Notes: generated by a model not told the origin, from the sequence alone. A stretch of 32,008 bases of DNA from Clostridiaceae bacterium (GCA_910575795.1 CAJTGE010000050.1:1-32008), one strand, 5' to 3'. Counted from the first letter of the stretch, positions 8,529-16,335 are shown. Program-made: numbers and translations.

Positions 8529-9512
8529 TCAAATTGAAATAGCCGCCTGTTTTTGGCGGCATTGCCGTTGTTGGTCTTTCATCTGCCCTATAACATGGAG
8601 CAGCATTTCGTTGTAGTCCTTTCCTGTACGGGGTGGGTTGACGCCCACACGGATATGCCGGAACCGCTGATCTTCATGGAGCATTGCCTTGATCCTCCTG
8701 GCATTTTTAAGGCCGCCGAGGTCATTGTCCATGTAGAGGCTGACGTGCCGGATTTCCGGGTGTCGTTTCAGAAATGCGGTCAGCGCCACATGGGAAGTGC
8801 CGCCCAAAGACAGACGGTAGCCGTCCCATTTCCAGCCTTTTAATTCCTGCAGCGTGGCATGGGAGAGGGCGTCAATGGGCGCCTCAAATACCGCCACATG
8901 CCGGCTGTCCGGATTCCTGGGTGGATAGCAGAAGCTGTATTCCTTGTCGCTGCCGTAGACATCTTTCCTAAGGCTGCCGGCAATGCTCCGCATACAGGCA
9001 AACTTTGCTTTGCCGGCTTCATCCTTTCCCACAAACACACAGACCGGCTCGCCATGATGCCGCGCCTCATAGAACAGCCCGTCCCGGAAACACCGGCTGA
9101 TCACATCCGGGCTGATCCCGCGCCGCTGCAAATAAGAAACGGCAGAAGTGGCGCACCGTCTGGCCCAGGGGAGGGAAAATGCTTTCTTCTCCGGTTCCTT
9201 ATGCACACGCCCTGCCACTGCCGTGCTCCGATAGGCCGGCGTCTGCTGGATTTCCCCGCCGACCAGCGTATGGACCGCATCCACCAGCCCGTAGCCCCGT
9301 ATCTGGATCAGGTAATCCAGGGCGTTGATACTCCGGCCCCGGCTGTTCCAGTACCAGTACCTTTTCCCGGTCACATAGACCAGGCTGTCATGCTCCTTGT
9401 GGCGGTAATTCGGGCCGTCCCGTTTCAGCACCCCAGGCTCATGGAACTGCAGGTAGGCAAACAGGTCCGCCTCACGCGCCGCCCGAATCTGCTCCTTTGT
9501 TACGCCGGGCAT
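8529..9512 (-). CDS. DUF3991 and Toprim domain primase-like protein
   Basis: This 327-residue protein has the layout of element-encoded primase-like proteins. Residues ~1-90 form an N-terminal module with a motif seen in DnaG-type zinc-module regions but without clear zinc ligands (YRHKEHDSLVYVTGKRYWYW). A DUF3991 region follows (YLQRRGISPDVISRCFRDGL). The C-terminal Toprim fold has the acidic motif VFEAPIDALS and the metal-binding D-x-D strand SLYMDNDLGG. It probably supports priming or DNA handling during transfer or replication. The start lies inside a 12-codon leader frame (see 9500-9538), so initiation may depend on re-initiation. There is no good SD directly in front of the ATG. Confidence 0.8.
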   Translation of the reverse strand: MPGVTKEQIRAAREADLFAYLQFHEPGVLKRDGPNYRHKEHDSLVYVTGKRYWYWNSRGRSINALDYLIQIRGYGLVDAVHTLVGGEIQQTPAYRSTAVAGRVHKEPEKKAFSLPWARRCATSAVSYLQRRGISPDVISRCFRDGLFYEARHHGEPVCVFVGKDEAGKAKFACMRSIAGSLRKDVYGSDKEYSFCYPPRNPDSRHVAVFEAPIDALSHATLQELKGWKWDGYRLSLGGTSHVALTAFLKRHPEIRHVSLYMDNDLGGLKNARRIKAMLHEDQRFRHIRVGVNPPRTGKDYNEMLLHVIGQMKDQQRQCRQKQAAISI

Positions 9513-9538
9513 GACACCGGCACAGGGATTCTTTTCAT
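9500..9538 (-). CDS. Twelve-codon leader frame overlapping the primase-like gene
   Basis: An ATG at 9538 follows a strong AAAGGAGG with nine-base spacing and encodes 12 residues (MKRIPVPVSCPA). Its TAA lies a few bases inside the primase-like gene, whose own ATG has no comparable SD. The arrangement suggests that ribosomes load on the leader and re-initiate at 9512. This is read directly from the sequence; whether the peptide itself matters is unknown. Confidence 0.45.
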   Translation of the reverse strand: MKRIPVPVSCPA

Positions 9539-9563
9539 CGTGCCCCGCCTCCTTTCTGTGATG

Positions 9564-9586
9564 AAAAAAGACGCCAGAAGGCGCCT
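9564..9586 (-). terminator. Intrinsic terminator after the DUF6017 gene
   Basis: On the minus strand GGCGCC-TTCT-GGCGTC is followed by six T residues, starting at the stop codon of the replication-initiator gene. It is a compact GC stem with a U tract. It lies inside the gene run, so it should reduce read-through from the initiator into the primase-like gene. Confidence 0.7.
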
Positions 9587-10457
9587 AACAGCCGTACAGG
9601 TCATGGTTGACCTCGGCGCGGTAATAGCTGTCCATTGTTGCCGGGGCATTATAGATCGCCGCCAGCAGGTATGCCTTGATGTTCCCGACTTTCGTGGTGT
9701 TCCTGTCAATGCAGTCAAAGACATACTCCAGGTGGCCGGAATTGATTTTCAGGAAGCGGCCCTTTACCACCTCCCTGGGAAAATCATCCCCGGCGATACG
9801 GATATATGGACGTTTGGATAAAACCACTTCAAGCATAAGCTCCACCGTCTCGTCTAAGCGTTCTTTCCCATACCGGGAAACCATACAGCCATACTCAATA
9901 TTTTCTTTCAGGATTTCACGGTAAGCGTCTGCCAGCTCTATCCGATCCATCCCATCCGAACGGCCTGCCGCCTCCGGCCCTGACGGATAGATTGATGGAT
10001 GGGTCCTTGATATATCCGTTTTTGATTTTTTAGTTTTTAATGGATTAGTATTTAATTGTGCGGGATTTCCCTGTCCAGGTTCCCCCTGTTCAGGTTTTGC
10101 CTGTCCTGGATTTGCCTGTCTTGGATTTTCCCGTTTAGGTGAATCCCCCTGTTTTTCAGCATTTACAGGCTTTTCATGGATCGTATACTCGATGTCTCCG
10201 AGCTGCCCGTTCTCATAGCGGAGGCGCTGCCTGGTGAGGTACCCGTGCCGCTCCAGCTCTTTCAGGGCGGTAGTGATTGAATCCACGCCGTCCTTGCAGA
10301 TATGGGCGAGCCCCTTTGTGGTATAGTCCCAATCTTCCGGCAGCGACAGCATGAGCGAGAGGAGCCCCTTTGCCTTTAAGGACAGTTCCGTATTGCGCAG
10401 ATGGTGGTTGCACATGATCGTGAAGTCCTTTGTTTTTTCTACCCGGAATACAGCCAT
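9585..10457 (-). CDS. DUF6017 / HTH replication initiator-like protein
   Basis: This 290-residue protein has the layout of RepA/DnaD-like initiators of Tn1549-type elements. Residues 1-~95 form a winged-helix DNA-binding domain (SLKAKGLLSLMLSLPEDWDY, GLAHICKDGVDSITTALKEL, GYLTRQR). A low-complexity linker of five-residue repeats runs from about 107 to 132. A C-terminal DUF6017 domain follows (~165-285; YGKERLDETVELMLEVVLSK, VVKGRFLKINSGHLEYVFDCI). It is thought to recognise the element origin and recruit host helicase. The ATG at 10457 has AAAGGAGG seven bases upstream. A terminator follows the stop directly. Confidence 0.85.
   Translation of the reverse strand: MAVFRVEKTKDFTIMCNHHLRNTELSLKAKGLLSLMLSLPEDWDYTTKGLAHICKDGVDSITTALKELERHGYLTRQRLRYENGQLGDIEYTIHEKPVNAEKQGDSPKRENPRQANPGQAKPEQGEPGQGNPAQLNTNPLKTKKSKTDISRTHPSIYPSGPEAAGRSDGMDRIELADAYREILKENIEYGCMVSRYGKERLDETVELMLEVVLSKRPYIRIAGDDFPREVVKGRFLKINSGHLEYVFDCIDRNTTKVGNIKAYLLAAIYNAPATMDSYYRAEVNHDLYGC
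10062..10136 (-). repeat. Five tandem 15-bp units inside the initiator linker
   Basis: Five consecutive 15-base units share the pattern [AT]GG-[AT]TT-xxCC[TC]GT-x-[CT] on the plus strand. They encode a Pro/Gly/Gln-rich peptide with a five-residue period (NPGQA, KPEQG, EPGQG) between the DNA-binding and C-terminal domains. The units are a multiple of three bases, so copy-number change would keep the frame. Confidence 0.75.
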
Positions 10458-10486
10458 TTCAAAGCCTCCTTTCTCCGGTTATCCTG

Positions 10487-11008
10487 TTACAAGACGCGGT
10501 CCCTGCGGTCATAGTGGAGATGCCCGTCTGAGACCTTCGCATGGTTTTTCAGTTTGACTTCGCCCCGTTCCTGGCTGTCTAAGAATTTCTGATAGCCGGC
10601 ATCCGTAAGGAACAGGCGCATCTTATCGCCCTTATCGCCGACAGGAGAATTATAAGACAGCACGTTGAAGATGATCATGTGCCGTACCTCTGGGGCAAAG
10701 CGTTCCAGGGCCATGATGTCATGCCCTTTCAATTTTTCCGCGCCGGATCGCTGCCTGGCCTCCGCAATCTTTTCCCCAATCGTCCGGGGCGGGTAGGGCA
10801 GGAGGTAATTCTTCTGGATATCCCGCACGATGTCCATGCACTCGTCATCCGTCAGGACGCGCAGCTTTGCCATCAGACTTTCCGCTGCCTTCCGCTGTTC
10901 AGGGTTCTTTGTGTACCGGGCAGCCATGTGGAGCTCGTTCAGGACTTTGTATTGATAGTCTCCCTCAACCTGAAACAGCAGCCGTTTTTCCATTTCGTTT
11001 AATTCCAT
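10487..11008 (-). CDS. Small conserved protein at the head of the conjugative module
   Basis: This 173-residue protein starts at ATG 11008, which has AAAGGAG seven bases upstream. The longer open frame to 11101 runs through a hairpin-rich leader and is not favoured. The protein is hydrophilic and mostly helical, with charged blocks (MELNEMEKRLLFQVEGDYQY, DDECMDIVRDIQKNYLLPYP) and a basic end. I do not recognise a named domain, although similar proteins open the gene run of Tn1549-like elements. It lies 30 bp upstream of the initiator gene and is probably co-transcribed with it. Confidence 0.7.
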   Translation of the reverse strand: MELNEMEKRLLFQVEGDYQYKVLNELHMAARYTKNPEQRKAAESLMAKLRVLTDDECMDIVRDIQKNYLLPYPPRTIGEKIAEARQRSGAEKLKGHDIMALERFAPEVRHMIIFNVLSYNSPVGDKGDKMRLFLTDAGYQKFLDSQERGEVKLKNHAKVSDGHLHYDRRDRVL

Positions 11009-11038
11009 GTGGATCTCCTTTCTTTTGAAAATGGGTAT

Positions 11039-11112
11039 AAAAAAAGGGCGCCCACCTATAAAAGTGAAACGCCCACGGCAACCAGCGGTCAGGCAATACA
11101 CCGGACCGCTGG
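11039..11112 (-). promoter_or_regulatory. Structured leader with terminator-like hairpin before the first conjugative-module gene
   Basis: Reading the minus strand, a perfect 9-bp stem (CCAGCGGTC/GACCGCTGG, arms 11104-11112 and 11082-11090) comes first. A second stem GGGCG/CGCCC (arms 11070-11074 and 11046-11050) is followed by seven T residues. The second looks like an intrinsic terminator placed 30 bp before the SD of the next gene. An open frame beginning ATGTATTGCCTG overlaps the first stem. The layout fits transcription attenuation, as in Tn916 tet(M) leaders, but no ligand or leader peptide is proven. Confidence 0.45.
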
Positions 11113-11265
11113 CACTATTAAATTTTGTCGTTAATGAAACAGCCTCCTTTTTTCGATATTTTTCTCGTCAGATTTCAACTTGGAAAAGGAATTGAATAAA
11201 TGACGGCAAACGCTCAAACCCCTTGAAAATAAAGGCTTTTTCCGTTTGTCGTTATTATACCGTAA
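11113..11265. repeat. Element end with inverted and direct repeats at the integrase junction
   Basis: No gene is visible here. TTTGTCGTTA occurs twice in direct orientation (11124-11133 and 11245-11254). Arms at about 11198-11211 and 11244-11257 form an imperfect inverted repeat (12 of 14 matches, CGTTTG-CGT-ATT type). The block ends exactly where the integrase codons begin. It is interpreted as the terminal recombination region of the conjugative element on the left. Confidence 0.45.
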
Positions 11266-11445
11266 CGGCATTCCCACGCTTCGCTGCTCGTGGAAATGGG
11301 TTTTACGCCATTAGCGATTGCGGAACGGTTAGGGCATGAGAAAATCGAAACAACATTAAATACTTATTCACATTTATATCCCAATAAGCAGGGGGAACTT
11401 GCAGATAAATTGGAGATTGAGAACAGCAGGGAGGAAGAAGAATGA
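11266..11445 (+). pseudogene. int: 3' remnant of Tn916-type tyrosine integrase (IME A)
   Basis: The open frame encodes the last 59 residues of a Tn916-family integrase. It starts at the Arg of the catalytic H-x-x-R box (RHSHASLLVEMGFTPLAIAE), then has RLGHEKIETTLNTYSHLYP with the second catalytic His and the nucleophilic Tyr. Everything upstream of the Arg codon is foreign. The TGA overlaps the ATG of mobC (ATGA), showing that int and mobC were one operon. It cannot be functional, as the N-terminal domains and first catalytic residues are absent. Confidence 0.85.
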
Positions 11446-11831
11446 GTGGAGTGCATAAATACCCGACAATCAGCTTTCGCATTTCCCTCAGAGAGAGGGA
11501 AGAAATCGAAGCAAAGATTTTGGCAAGCGGACTTTCTAAGAAAGATTATTTTGTCCGTTCCTGTATTTATAACCGGGTGTGCGTGGTCGGCAAAAAAGAA
11601 CTGGTTTATCAGTTGGTAGAGGAACTAAAGATAATGCAGACCAATATCCGGGAAGTGACGGAACAGTTTGAAAAGACAGATGCAGATTTAACGCCGGAGG
11701 GACTGGAAGATATGCGGAATGACTGTCTTGATATGCTGAAAGCTATCCTGTGGGTATTGGACGGAGCAAAATATCTGTGGCAGGGTAACATCAGCGGAGA
11801 AGAAAATAGCCCCGACAGCGGCAACTGTTAG
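11442..11831 (+). CDS. MobC-like relaxosome accessory protein
   Basis: This 129-residue protein has a ribbon-helix-helix start (TISFRISLREREEIEAKILA, SGLSKKDYFVRSCIYNRVCV) followed by a helical tail. This is the layout of MobC-type plasmid mobilization proteins, which bind oriT and help the relaxase open the DNA. The start overlaps the int stop by four bases. It is paralogous to the IME B protein at 21493-21828. The next gene is repA, after a stem-loop. Confidence 0.75.
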   Translation: MSGVHKYPTISFRISLREREEIEAKILASGLSKKDYFVRSCIYNRVCVVGKKELVYQLVEELKIMQTNIREVTEQFEKTDADLTPEGLEDMRNDCLDMLKAILWVLDGAKYLWQGNISGEENSPDSGNC

Positions 11832-11841
11832 GGCTGTGATA

Positions 11842-11899
11842 ACTGGAAAACCTCTGTTATCAACCTCACAATACAAGTATAGCAGAGGTTTCTTCCAGT
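11842..11899 (+). repeat. Stem-loop between mobC and repA
   Basis: ACTGGAAAACCTCTG (11842-11856) pairs with 11883-11899, allowing a two-base bulge, around a 26-base loop. No T tract follows, so this is not a classical terminator. It could act in RNA stability, in translation of repA or as a protein-binding site. Confidence 0.5.
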
Positions 11900-11929
11900 G
11901 GCAACGATTTTTCAGAAATGGAGGGCATT

Positions 11930-12907
11930 ATGGAAGAAACAAAAATTGAATTACAGTTGATTAAATTGTCGGAGATACAGTCGCAGGAAGTTTCTTGGCT
12001 TTGGTTCCCATTTATTCCTTATGGCAAGCTGACTATTGTTCAAGGCGATCCGGGTGACGGAAAGACAACATTTATACTGAATGTAGCGGCGAAGCTATCT
12101 AAGGGAGCAAGTTTAGACGGAGGAATGAACTTTACAGAGCCTTTGAATGTAATCTATCAGAGTGCGGAGGACGGTCTTGCCGATACGGTAAAGCCCCGGT
12201 TAGAACAGGCAAAGGCAGACTGTGAGAAAATCTCGGTCATTGATGAAAAGATAAAATCCCTTTCTATGATAGATGAACGCTTGGAAGAAGCTGTTATAAA
12301 GACAGGCGCAAAGCTGTTGATTTTAGACCCGATACAAGCCTATTTGGGCGGCGGTATGGATATGAACCGGGCAAATGAAGCAAGGGATATGACGAAGAAA
12401 TTAGCGGCACTGGCAGAGAAATACCAGTGTGCGATTGTCCTTGTCGGGCACATGAACAAGGCGGCGGGAAATAAGGCGGCATACCGGGGAATGGGTTCGA
12501 TTGATTTCTTTGCAGTCGCTAGAAGCGTTCTCTTAGTCGGCAGGGTTGAGGGAGAAGAAAATATAAGGGCTGTGGTGCAGATTAAAAACAACCTTGCGGC
12601 GTTCGGACACCCGAAAGCATTTGCACTGTTGGAGGACGGTTTTGAGTGGCTTGGAGATTATGAGATTACAGCTGATGAAGTGTTAGGCGGCATTGCTCCA
12701 AAAGCAAATAAAATGGAACAGGCGAAACGGTTACTTCGGGAACTGGCAGAAACAAACAACGCCATACAAAGCAATGAGGTTTTCAATCTTGCAGACGAAC
12801 AGGGCATATCGAAGCGGACGCTGGAAAATGCGAAGAAAGAGTTGGGTGTCCGGGCGAAGCGGATAAACAACACATGGTATTGGGAACTGGATAAAATCAG
12901 ACAGTGA
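11930..12907 (+). CDS. RepA-like AAA_25/RecA-fold ATPase (helicase), IME A
   Basis: This is a 325-residue RecA-fold ATPase of the RSF1010 RepA/AAA_25 type. Walker A is GDPGDGKT (residues 39-46), and Walker B is LLILDP with Asp133. Further motifs (VLVGHMNKAAG, YRGMGSIDFFAVARSV) are typical of element-borne RepA helicases. A C-terminal winged-helix-like section (SKRTLENAKKELGVRAKRIN) follows. It is likely to unwind the element for replication or transfer. ATG 11930 is preferred over 11918, because GGAGGG lies four bases before it while 11918 has none. It lies downstream of mobC and upstream of an origin-like block and oriT. Confidence 0.82.
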   Translation: MEETKIELQLIKLSEIQSQEVSWLWFPFIPYGKLTIVQGDPGDGKTTFILNVAAKLSKGASLDGGMNFTEPLNVIYQSAEDGLADTVKPRLEQAKADCEKISVIDEKIKSLSMIDERLEEAVIKTGAKLLILDPIQAYLGGGMDMNRANEARDMTKKLAALAEKYQCAIVLVGHMNKAAGNKAAYRGMGSIDFFAVARSVLLVGRVEGEENIRAVVQIKNNLAAFGHPKAFALLEDGFEWLGDYEITADEVLGGIAPKANKMEQAKRLLRELAETNNAIQSNEVFNLADEQGISKRTLENAKKELGVRAKRINNTWYWELDKIRQ

Positions 12908-12914
12908 CGGACGA

Positions 12915-13030
12915 GCAAGGCAACAGCGCAACAATGCAGGGTATTAGAATTTTGCAGTCTTGGAATTGCGCTCTTGAAGATTGCAAGGTTGCAAAAATTA
13001 TAGACATTGCAATGTTGCGCTGTTGGGAGG
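12915..13030 (+). other. Origin-like inverted repeat just after repA (IME A)
   Basis: An 18-base arm at 12921-12938 (CAACAGCGCAACAATGCA) is matched in inverted orientation at 13008-13025 with one mismatch. The 69 bases between the arms are rich in TTGC/GCAA words. The block starts directly at the repA stop. IME B has a different set of iterated sites in the same place. An element-specific replication origin bound by RepA or an initiator is a reasonable inference; a large hairpin acting on RNA is the alternative. 13031-13104 holds further GC-rich hairpins (GGCGGC/GCCGCC, CCGTCC/GGACGG) and no gene. Confidence 0.5.
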
Positions 13031-13104
13031 AAGCCGGGAAGCGGCGGTATCAAGGCGGCGAAAAGCCGCCCCGTCCGGTAGGACGGAAAAGCCCCCGGCA
13101 GGGC

Positions 13105-13186
13105 GCAAAACCCGCTTGCGGGTTGCATTTTTGTTGGCGTAGCTGACAAAAGTGCTTTTGCGTTACTTTCGCAGAAAGTAACAAAG
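13105..13186 (+). other. oriT-like region upstream of relaxase (IME A)
   Basis: Three stem-loops follow one another: GCAAAACCCGC/GCGGGTTGC, TTTTGT/ACAAAA, and GTTACTTTC-GCA-GAAAGTAAC. The same arrangement with nearly the same bases recurs at 23103-23183, in front of the IME B relaxase. The rest of the intergenic space differs much more. Conservation, hairpins and position 50 bp before a MobV-type relaxase gene fit an origin of transfer. The nick site was not identified. Confidence 0.65.
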
Positions 13187-13238
13187 GCTATGCGCCGTGT
13201 CCGGCGCTCATTACCCGATAGGGAGAAAGGGAAATTGA

Positions 13239-14609
13239 TTGAAGCGGACTATCAGCGTTATGACAGGGAAAGGCTCTGTCAACCACAACAGCAGAAAATT
13301 CCACGCAAAGAACACTGACCCGGAACGGAGTTGTCTGAACGTGGAATACTGCAACGAAAATATCAAAGATGTTTACCATGAATTATTTGATGAAGCACTC
13401 GCCCGGTACAATGAGAAGCAGATCAGAAGTGACCGCCGGATTGATGATTACTATGAGAAAATCTGTTCCGGCAAACAGGAAAAGCCGTTCCATGAAATTA
13501 TTTTGCAAATCGGGAATAAAGACGATATGGGAGCAAAAACAGAGGACGGACAGCTTGCGGCAAAAATACTTGATAAATATATGCAGGACTTCCAACAGCG
13601 CAATCCTACATTGAGGGTGTTCTCTGCCTATCTCCATATGGACGAAGCAACGCCACATCTGCATATAGATTTTATACCTTATACGACTGGAAGCAAGCGG
13701 GGGCTTGAAACAAGGGTGTCCTTAAAAAAGGCATTGGCGGCACTTGGATTTAAGGGCGGCACAAGGAGCGAAACAGAGCGTAACCAGTGGGTAGCGGCAG
13801 AGAAAGAACGGCTTGCGGAGATTATGCTAAAGCATGATATTGAGTGGGAGAAGAAAGGAACGCATGAGAAGCATTTATCTGTTTTAGATTTTGAGAAAAA
13901 AGAACGTGCAAAAGAAGTTGATGAACTGGAGCAGACGATTTCCGGCGGCAAAAAGAAATTATCCAATATTCTTCATCAGCAGATAACGGCAGGACAGGAA
14001 ACGGAACAGATACGGAAAGAGGGCGAAGCGATCCGGGAGGAAGTATCAGAACTTTCCGCTACAAATCTTCTTTTGAAAGAGCAGACGGAAACATTGGCAG
14101 AGGATAAAGAAAAGCTGTTATCCGAAAATGAAAAGTTGGAGAAACAGCAGAAAAAGTTACAGCAGGACATTAACAAAATGGCGCAGTCAAAGGAAGTCAT
14201 GGAGCGCAATATACACGCCTATGATGAAGATATGAAATGGCAGTTGGCAGAGCCGGGCGCATTGATGAGCGCAAAGGCATTCCGGGATAAAAAGGCTTTA
14301 CCGCTTGTGGAGAAATTGAAAGAGGTCGTTAAAAATCTGACTATTAAATGCGTACAGCTTACGGAGCAAGGCAGGAAGCTGACCGCCAAAGTAGACGGAC
14401 AACAAGTGCAGATTAGCCGCTTGACGGATAAAGTCATGGAGCAGAACGATACCATAGACCGATTGCAGGAAAAAGCGTCTGATTTGGAGCTTTTGGAGCG
14501 TCATTTAGGAAGGGAACAGGTACAGTCGATAGTGGAACGGTCAAAAGCATTAGAGCAGGCAGAAAAGGCAAATAAACGCCCGAAACGTACCTTAGAAATG
14601 AGCCGATAG
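13239..14609 (+). CDS. MobV-type (Pre/Mob) relaxase, IME A
   Basis: This is a 456-residue relaxase. Motif I is NHNSRKF near residue 16. The second conserved block is AYLHMDEATPHLHIDF (residues ~130-145), with the His-x-His-x-Asp metal ligands at 140-144. The N-terminal ~200 residues form the nicking domain. The remaining half is long coiled coil (~220-330 and ~380-450), as in Pre/Mob proteins. It nicks and covalently carries the transferred strand, using a host element's mating pore. Translation starts at TTG 13239, seven bases after AGAAAGGG. The IME B paralogue has the same N-terminal sequence but a different start context. Confidence 0.88.
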   Translation: MKRTISVMTGKGSVNHNSRKFHAKNTDPERSCLNVEYCNENIKDVYHELFDEALARYNEKQIRSDRRIDDYYEKICSGKQEKPFHEIILQIGNKDDMGAKTEDGQLAAKILDKYMQDFQQRNPTLRVFSAYLHMDEATPHLHIDFIPYTTGSKRGLETRVSLKKALAALGFKGGTRSETERNQWVAAEKERLAEIMLKHDIEWEKKGTHEKHLSVLDFEKKERAKEVDELEQTISGGKKKLSNILHQQITAGQETEQIRKEGEAIREEVSELSATNLLLKEQTETLAEDKEKLLSENEKLEKQQKKLQQDINKMAQSKEVMERNIHAYDEDMKWQLAEPGALMSAKAFRDKKALPLVEKLKEVVKNLTIKCVQLTEQGRKLTAKVDGQQVQISRLTDKVMEQNDTIDRLQEKASDLELLERHLGREQVQSIVERSKALEQAEKANKRPKRTLEMSR

Positions 14610-14627
14610 GAAAGGGATTGATAGGAT

Positions 14628-14939
14628 ATGACAGATATGGAGAAAAAAGTGATGATACGGCTGTGCGCTAAAATCGTGGCAGATACAGACCTTTACGAAA
14701 CGGACAAAGAAGTGCAAAATCTGATAGACTGGGTATGTCTGTCGGAACAGATAAAGGAAAACAATAATACAATCCGCAATCTGACCGGAGAATATAAAAA
14801 GATAGAGCCGGATTGCCGGGAGGGAGTGCGGGCGCAGTTGGAACGTATGAAAGAACTCTGTAAAGAGCGGAACAATCTTTATGAAAAACAGAAGGATTTG
14901 AAAGGGCAGAAATACAAAATAGAAAAATCGTTGGAATGA
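14628..14939 (+). CDS. Small helical protein after the relaxase
   Basis: This is a 103-residue, charged, coiled-coil-like protein (EQIKENNNTIRNLTGEYKKI, EGVRAQLERMKELCKERNNL) that I cannot assign to a family. It begins 19 bp after the relaxase stop, in the slot where IME B has TnpV, so it is probably translated from the same message. It has no membrane segment and no DNA-binding motif. Confidence 0.6.
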   Translation: MTDMEKKVMIRLCAKIVADTDLYETDKEVQNLIDWVCLSEQIKENNNTIRNLTGEYKKIEPDCREGVRAQLERMKELCKERNNLYEKQKDLKGQKYKIEKSLE

Positions 14940-15049
14940 TAAAAAATATGGGGCGTGGCGGTTTCTATGCCCTGTATTTTATAGTGGCAGATACAGAGAG
15001 AAAGTGCTATAATCGAAAGCATGATTTAAGATATGGGAGATGAAACGGC

Positions 15050-15499
15050 ATGGAAATAAATATTGAGGATAATTTTTCGCTGTTATTTGATAAAAATAAT
15101 AATACGGCATACAAGGCATTGCAGACGTTACAGAAAGAATGTGAGGAATCTGACAAGGTATATTGTTATATGGATAAGTTAGCCGATATGATTGCCAATG
15201 ATAATTCCTACATTCGGACAAGAGGGCTTACGCTGATTGCCTATAACGCTAAATGGGATAAAGATAATAAAATTGATGAAATCATAGACGAATATTTGAA
15301 GCATATAGAAGATGTTAAGCCGATAACGGCAAGACAGTGTATAAAATTGCTACCTATGATAGCAAAAAATAAGCCGGAATTAAAAGAAGATATTGTTACG
15401 GCATTACAAAAAGTGGATATATCTATTTATGCAGAAAGTATGCAGTCATTGGTCTATAAGGATATTCAAAATTCTTTGGCAGAGATAGAAAAACTATAA
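15050..15499 (+). CDS. HEAT-like all-helical protein (often labelled SufBD-like)
   Basis: This is a 149-residue helical protein with repeated helix pairs (YIRTRGLTLIAYNAKWDKDN, DVKPITARQCIKLLPMIAKN), typical of HEAT-type scaffolds. Databases often call such proteins SufBD protein, although no Fe-S assembly role follows from the sequence. GGGAG lies ten bases before the ATG. The gene is the first cargo gene of IME A, 31 bp before the MBL hydrolase on the same strand. A chromosomal-type housekeeping origin followed by capture is possible. Confidence 0.6.
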   Translation: MEINIEDNFSLLFDKNNNTAYKALQTLQKECEESDKVYCYMDKLADMIANDNSYIRTRGLTLIAYNAKWDKDNKIDEIIDEYLKHIEDVKPITARQCIKLLPMIAKNKPELKEDIVTALQKVDISIYAESMQSLVYKDIQNSLAEIEKL

Positions 15500-15529
15500 A
15501 TTCATTGGGATTTTAAGGAGCGTGGAGTA

Positions 15530-16291
15530 GTGGATAACTGGTTTACAATAGATAAAATTGATGCAAATACATATATTATCAGTGAATACCGCCATTGGGA
15601 GGAAACGCATTGCTATCTGTTGAATGGAAATGCCCGAAGTCTGCTTATTGATACGGGGCTTGGCATTTCCAATATCTATGAGGAAGTGCTGAAGCTTACC
15701 GATAAGCCAATTACGGCAGTAGCCACGCATATTCACTGGGATCATATTGGCGGGCATAAGTATTTCCCGGATTTTTATGCTCACGCTGATGAATTGGATT
15801 GGCTGAATGGTAAATTCCCTTTATCAATCGAAACGATAAGAGAGATGGTTGTAGACCGCTGTGATTTGCCCGAAGGTTTTTGTGTGAACGATTATGAATT
15901 GTTTCAGGGTGTGCCAACAAAAGTGCTGACAGACCATGACATCATTGATATTGGCGGTAGGGAAATTGAAGTGCTGCATACTCCCGGACACTCTCCGGGG
16001 CATATGTGCTTTTGGGAAAAAAGCAGGGGATATTTATTTACTGGCGATTTGGTTTATAAAGATATTCTGTTTGCTTATTATCCGTCTACTGACCCGGAAG
16101 CATATCTTGATTCTTTGGAAAAGGTTGCGGCATTGCCTGTAAAAAAAGTGTTTCCGGCGCACCACTCACTGGATATAGAACCGGAAATCTTAATTCGTAT
16201 GCGGGAAACGTTTAGAAATCTCAAGGCGGACGGAAAACTTCATCATGGCAGTGGAACATTTAATTATGGGGATTGGGGAGTATGGTTATAG
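15530..16291 (+). CDS. MBL-fold metallo-hydrolase
   Basis: This is a 253-residue hydrolase with the full metallo-beta-lactamase-fold metal set: THIHWDH (His67, His69, Asp71, His72), TPGH (His154), TGD (Asp173) and a final His211 (PAHHS). The family covers thioesterases, lactonases, glyoxalase II-like enzymes and RNases. The short length and lack of a beta-CASP insert argue against an RNase. No signal peptide is seen, so it is cytoplasmic. Translation starts at GTG 15530, nine bases after AAGGAG. Substrate is unknown; a detoxifying cargo role is plausible. Confidence 0.82.
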   Translation: MDNWFTIDKIDANTYIISEYRHWEETHCYLLNGNARSLLIDTGLGISNIYEEVLKLTDKPITAVATHIHWDHIGGHKYFPDFYAHADELDWLNGKFPLSIETIREMVVDRCDLPEGFCVNDYELFQGVPTKVLTDHDIIDIGGREIEVLHTPGHSPGHMCFWEKSRGYLFTGDLVYKDILFAYYPSTDPEAYLDSLEKVAALPVKKVFPAHHSLDIEPEILIRMRETFRNLKADGKLHHGSGTFNYGDWGVWL

Positions 16292-16335
16292 GAAATAGGC
16301 TGTGACAAAGGTAATGCTTCCTTTGGTGATGATTG

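Larger units (their letters stand above)
103..11265 (-). mobile_element. Partial Tn1549-like conjugative element (replication and DNA-processing side)
   Basis: Ten minus-strand genes are packed with overlaps or short gaps. They include a DUF6017-type initiator, a DUF3991/Toprim protein, a DUF3846/YodL protein, an LPD1-type polyvalent protein, PcfB and a VirD4 coupling protein. This set is typical of Tn1549/CTn-type elements of Firmicutes. The mating-pore genes, relaxase and recombinase expected downstream of virD4 are not in the window. The right limit is placed at 11265, where an IME integrase fragment begins. The left limit is where virD4 is interrupted. Confidence 0.75.

Noticed and set aside
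199..9821. Long plus-strand open frames across 199-9821.
   Set aside because: They lie opposite well-supported minus-strand genes with family motifs and SDs, lack SDs themselves and encode Arg/Pro/Ser-rich antisense-type protein.
12658..13149. Open frames on both strands over the repA-relaxase intergenic region (12904-13146 plus, 12658-13149 minus).
   Set aside because: They cover the origin-like repeats and oriT hairpins, have no SD and no family resemblance; sequence conservation follows stems, not codons.
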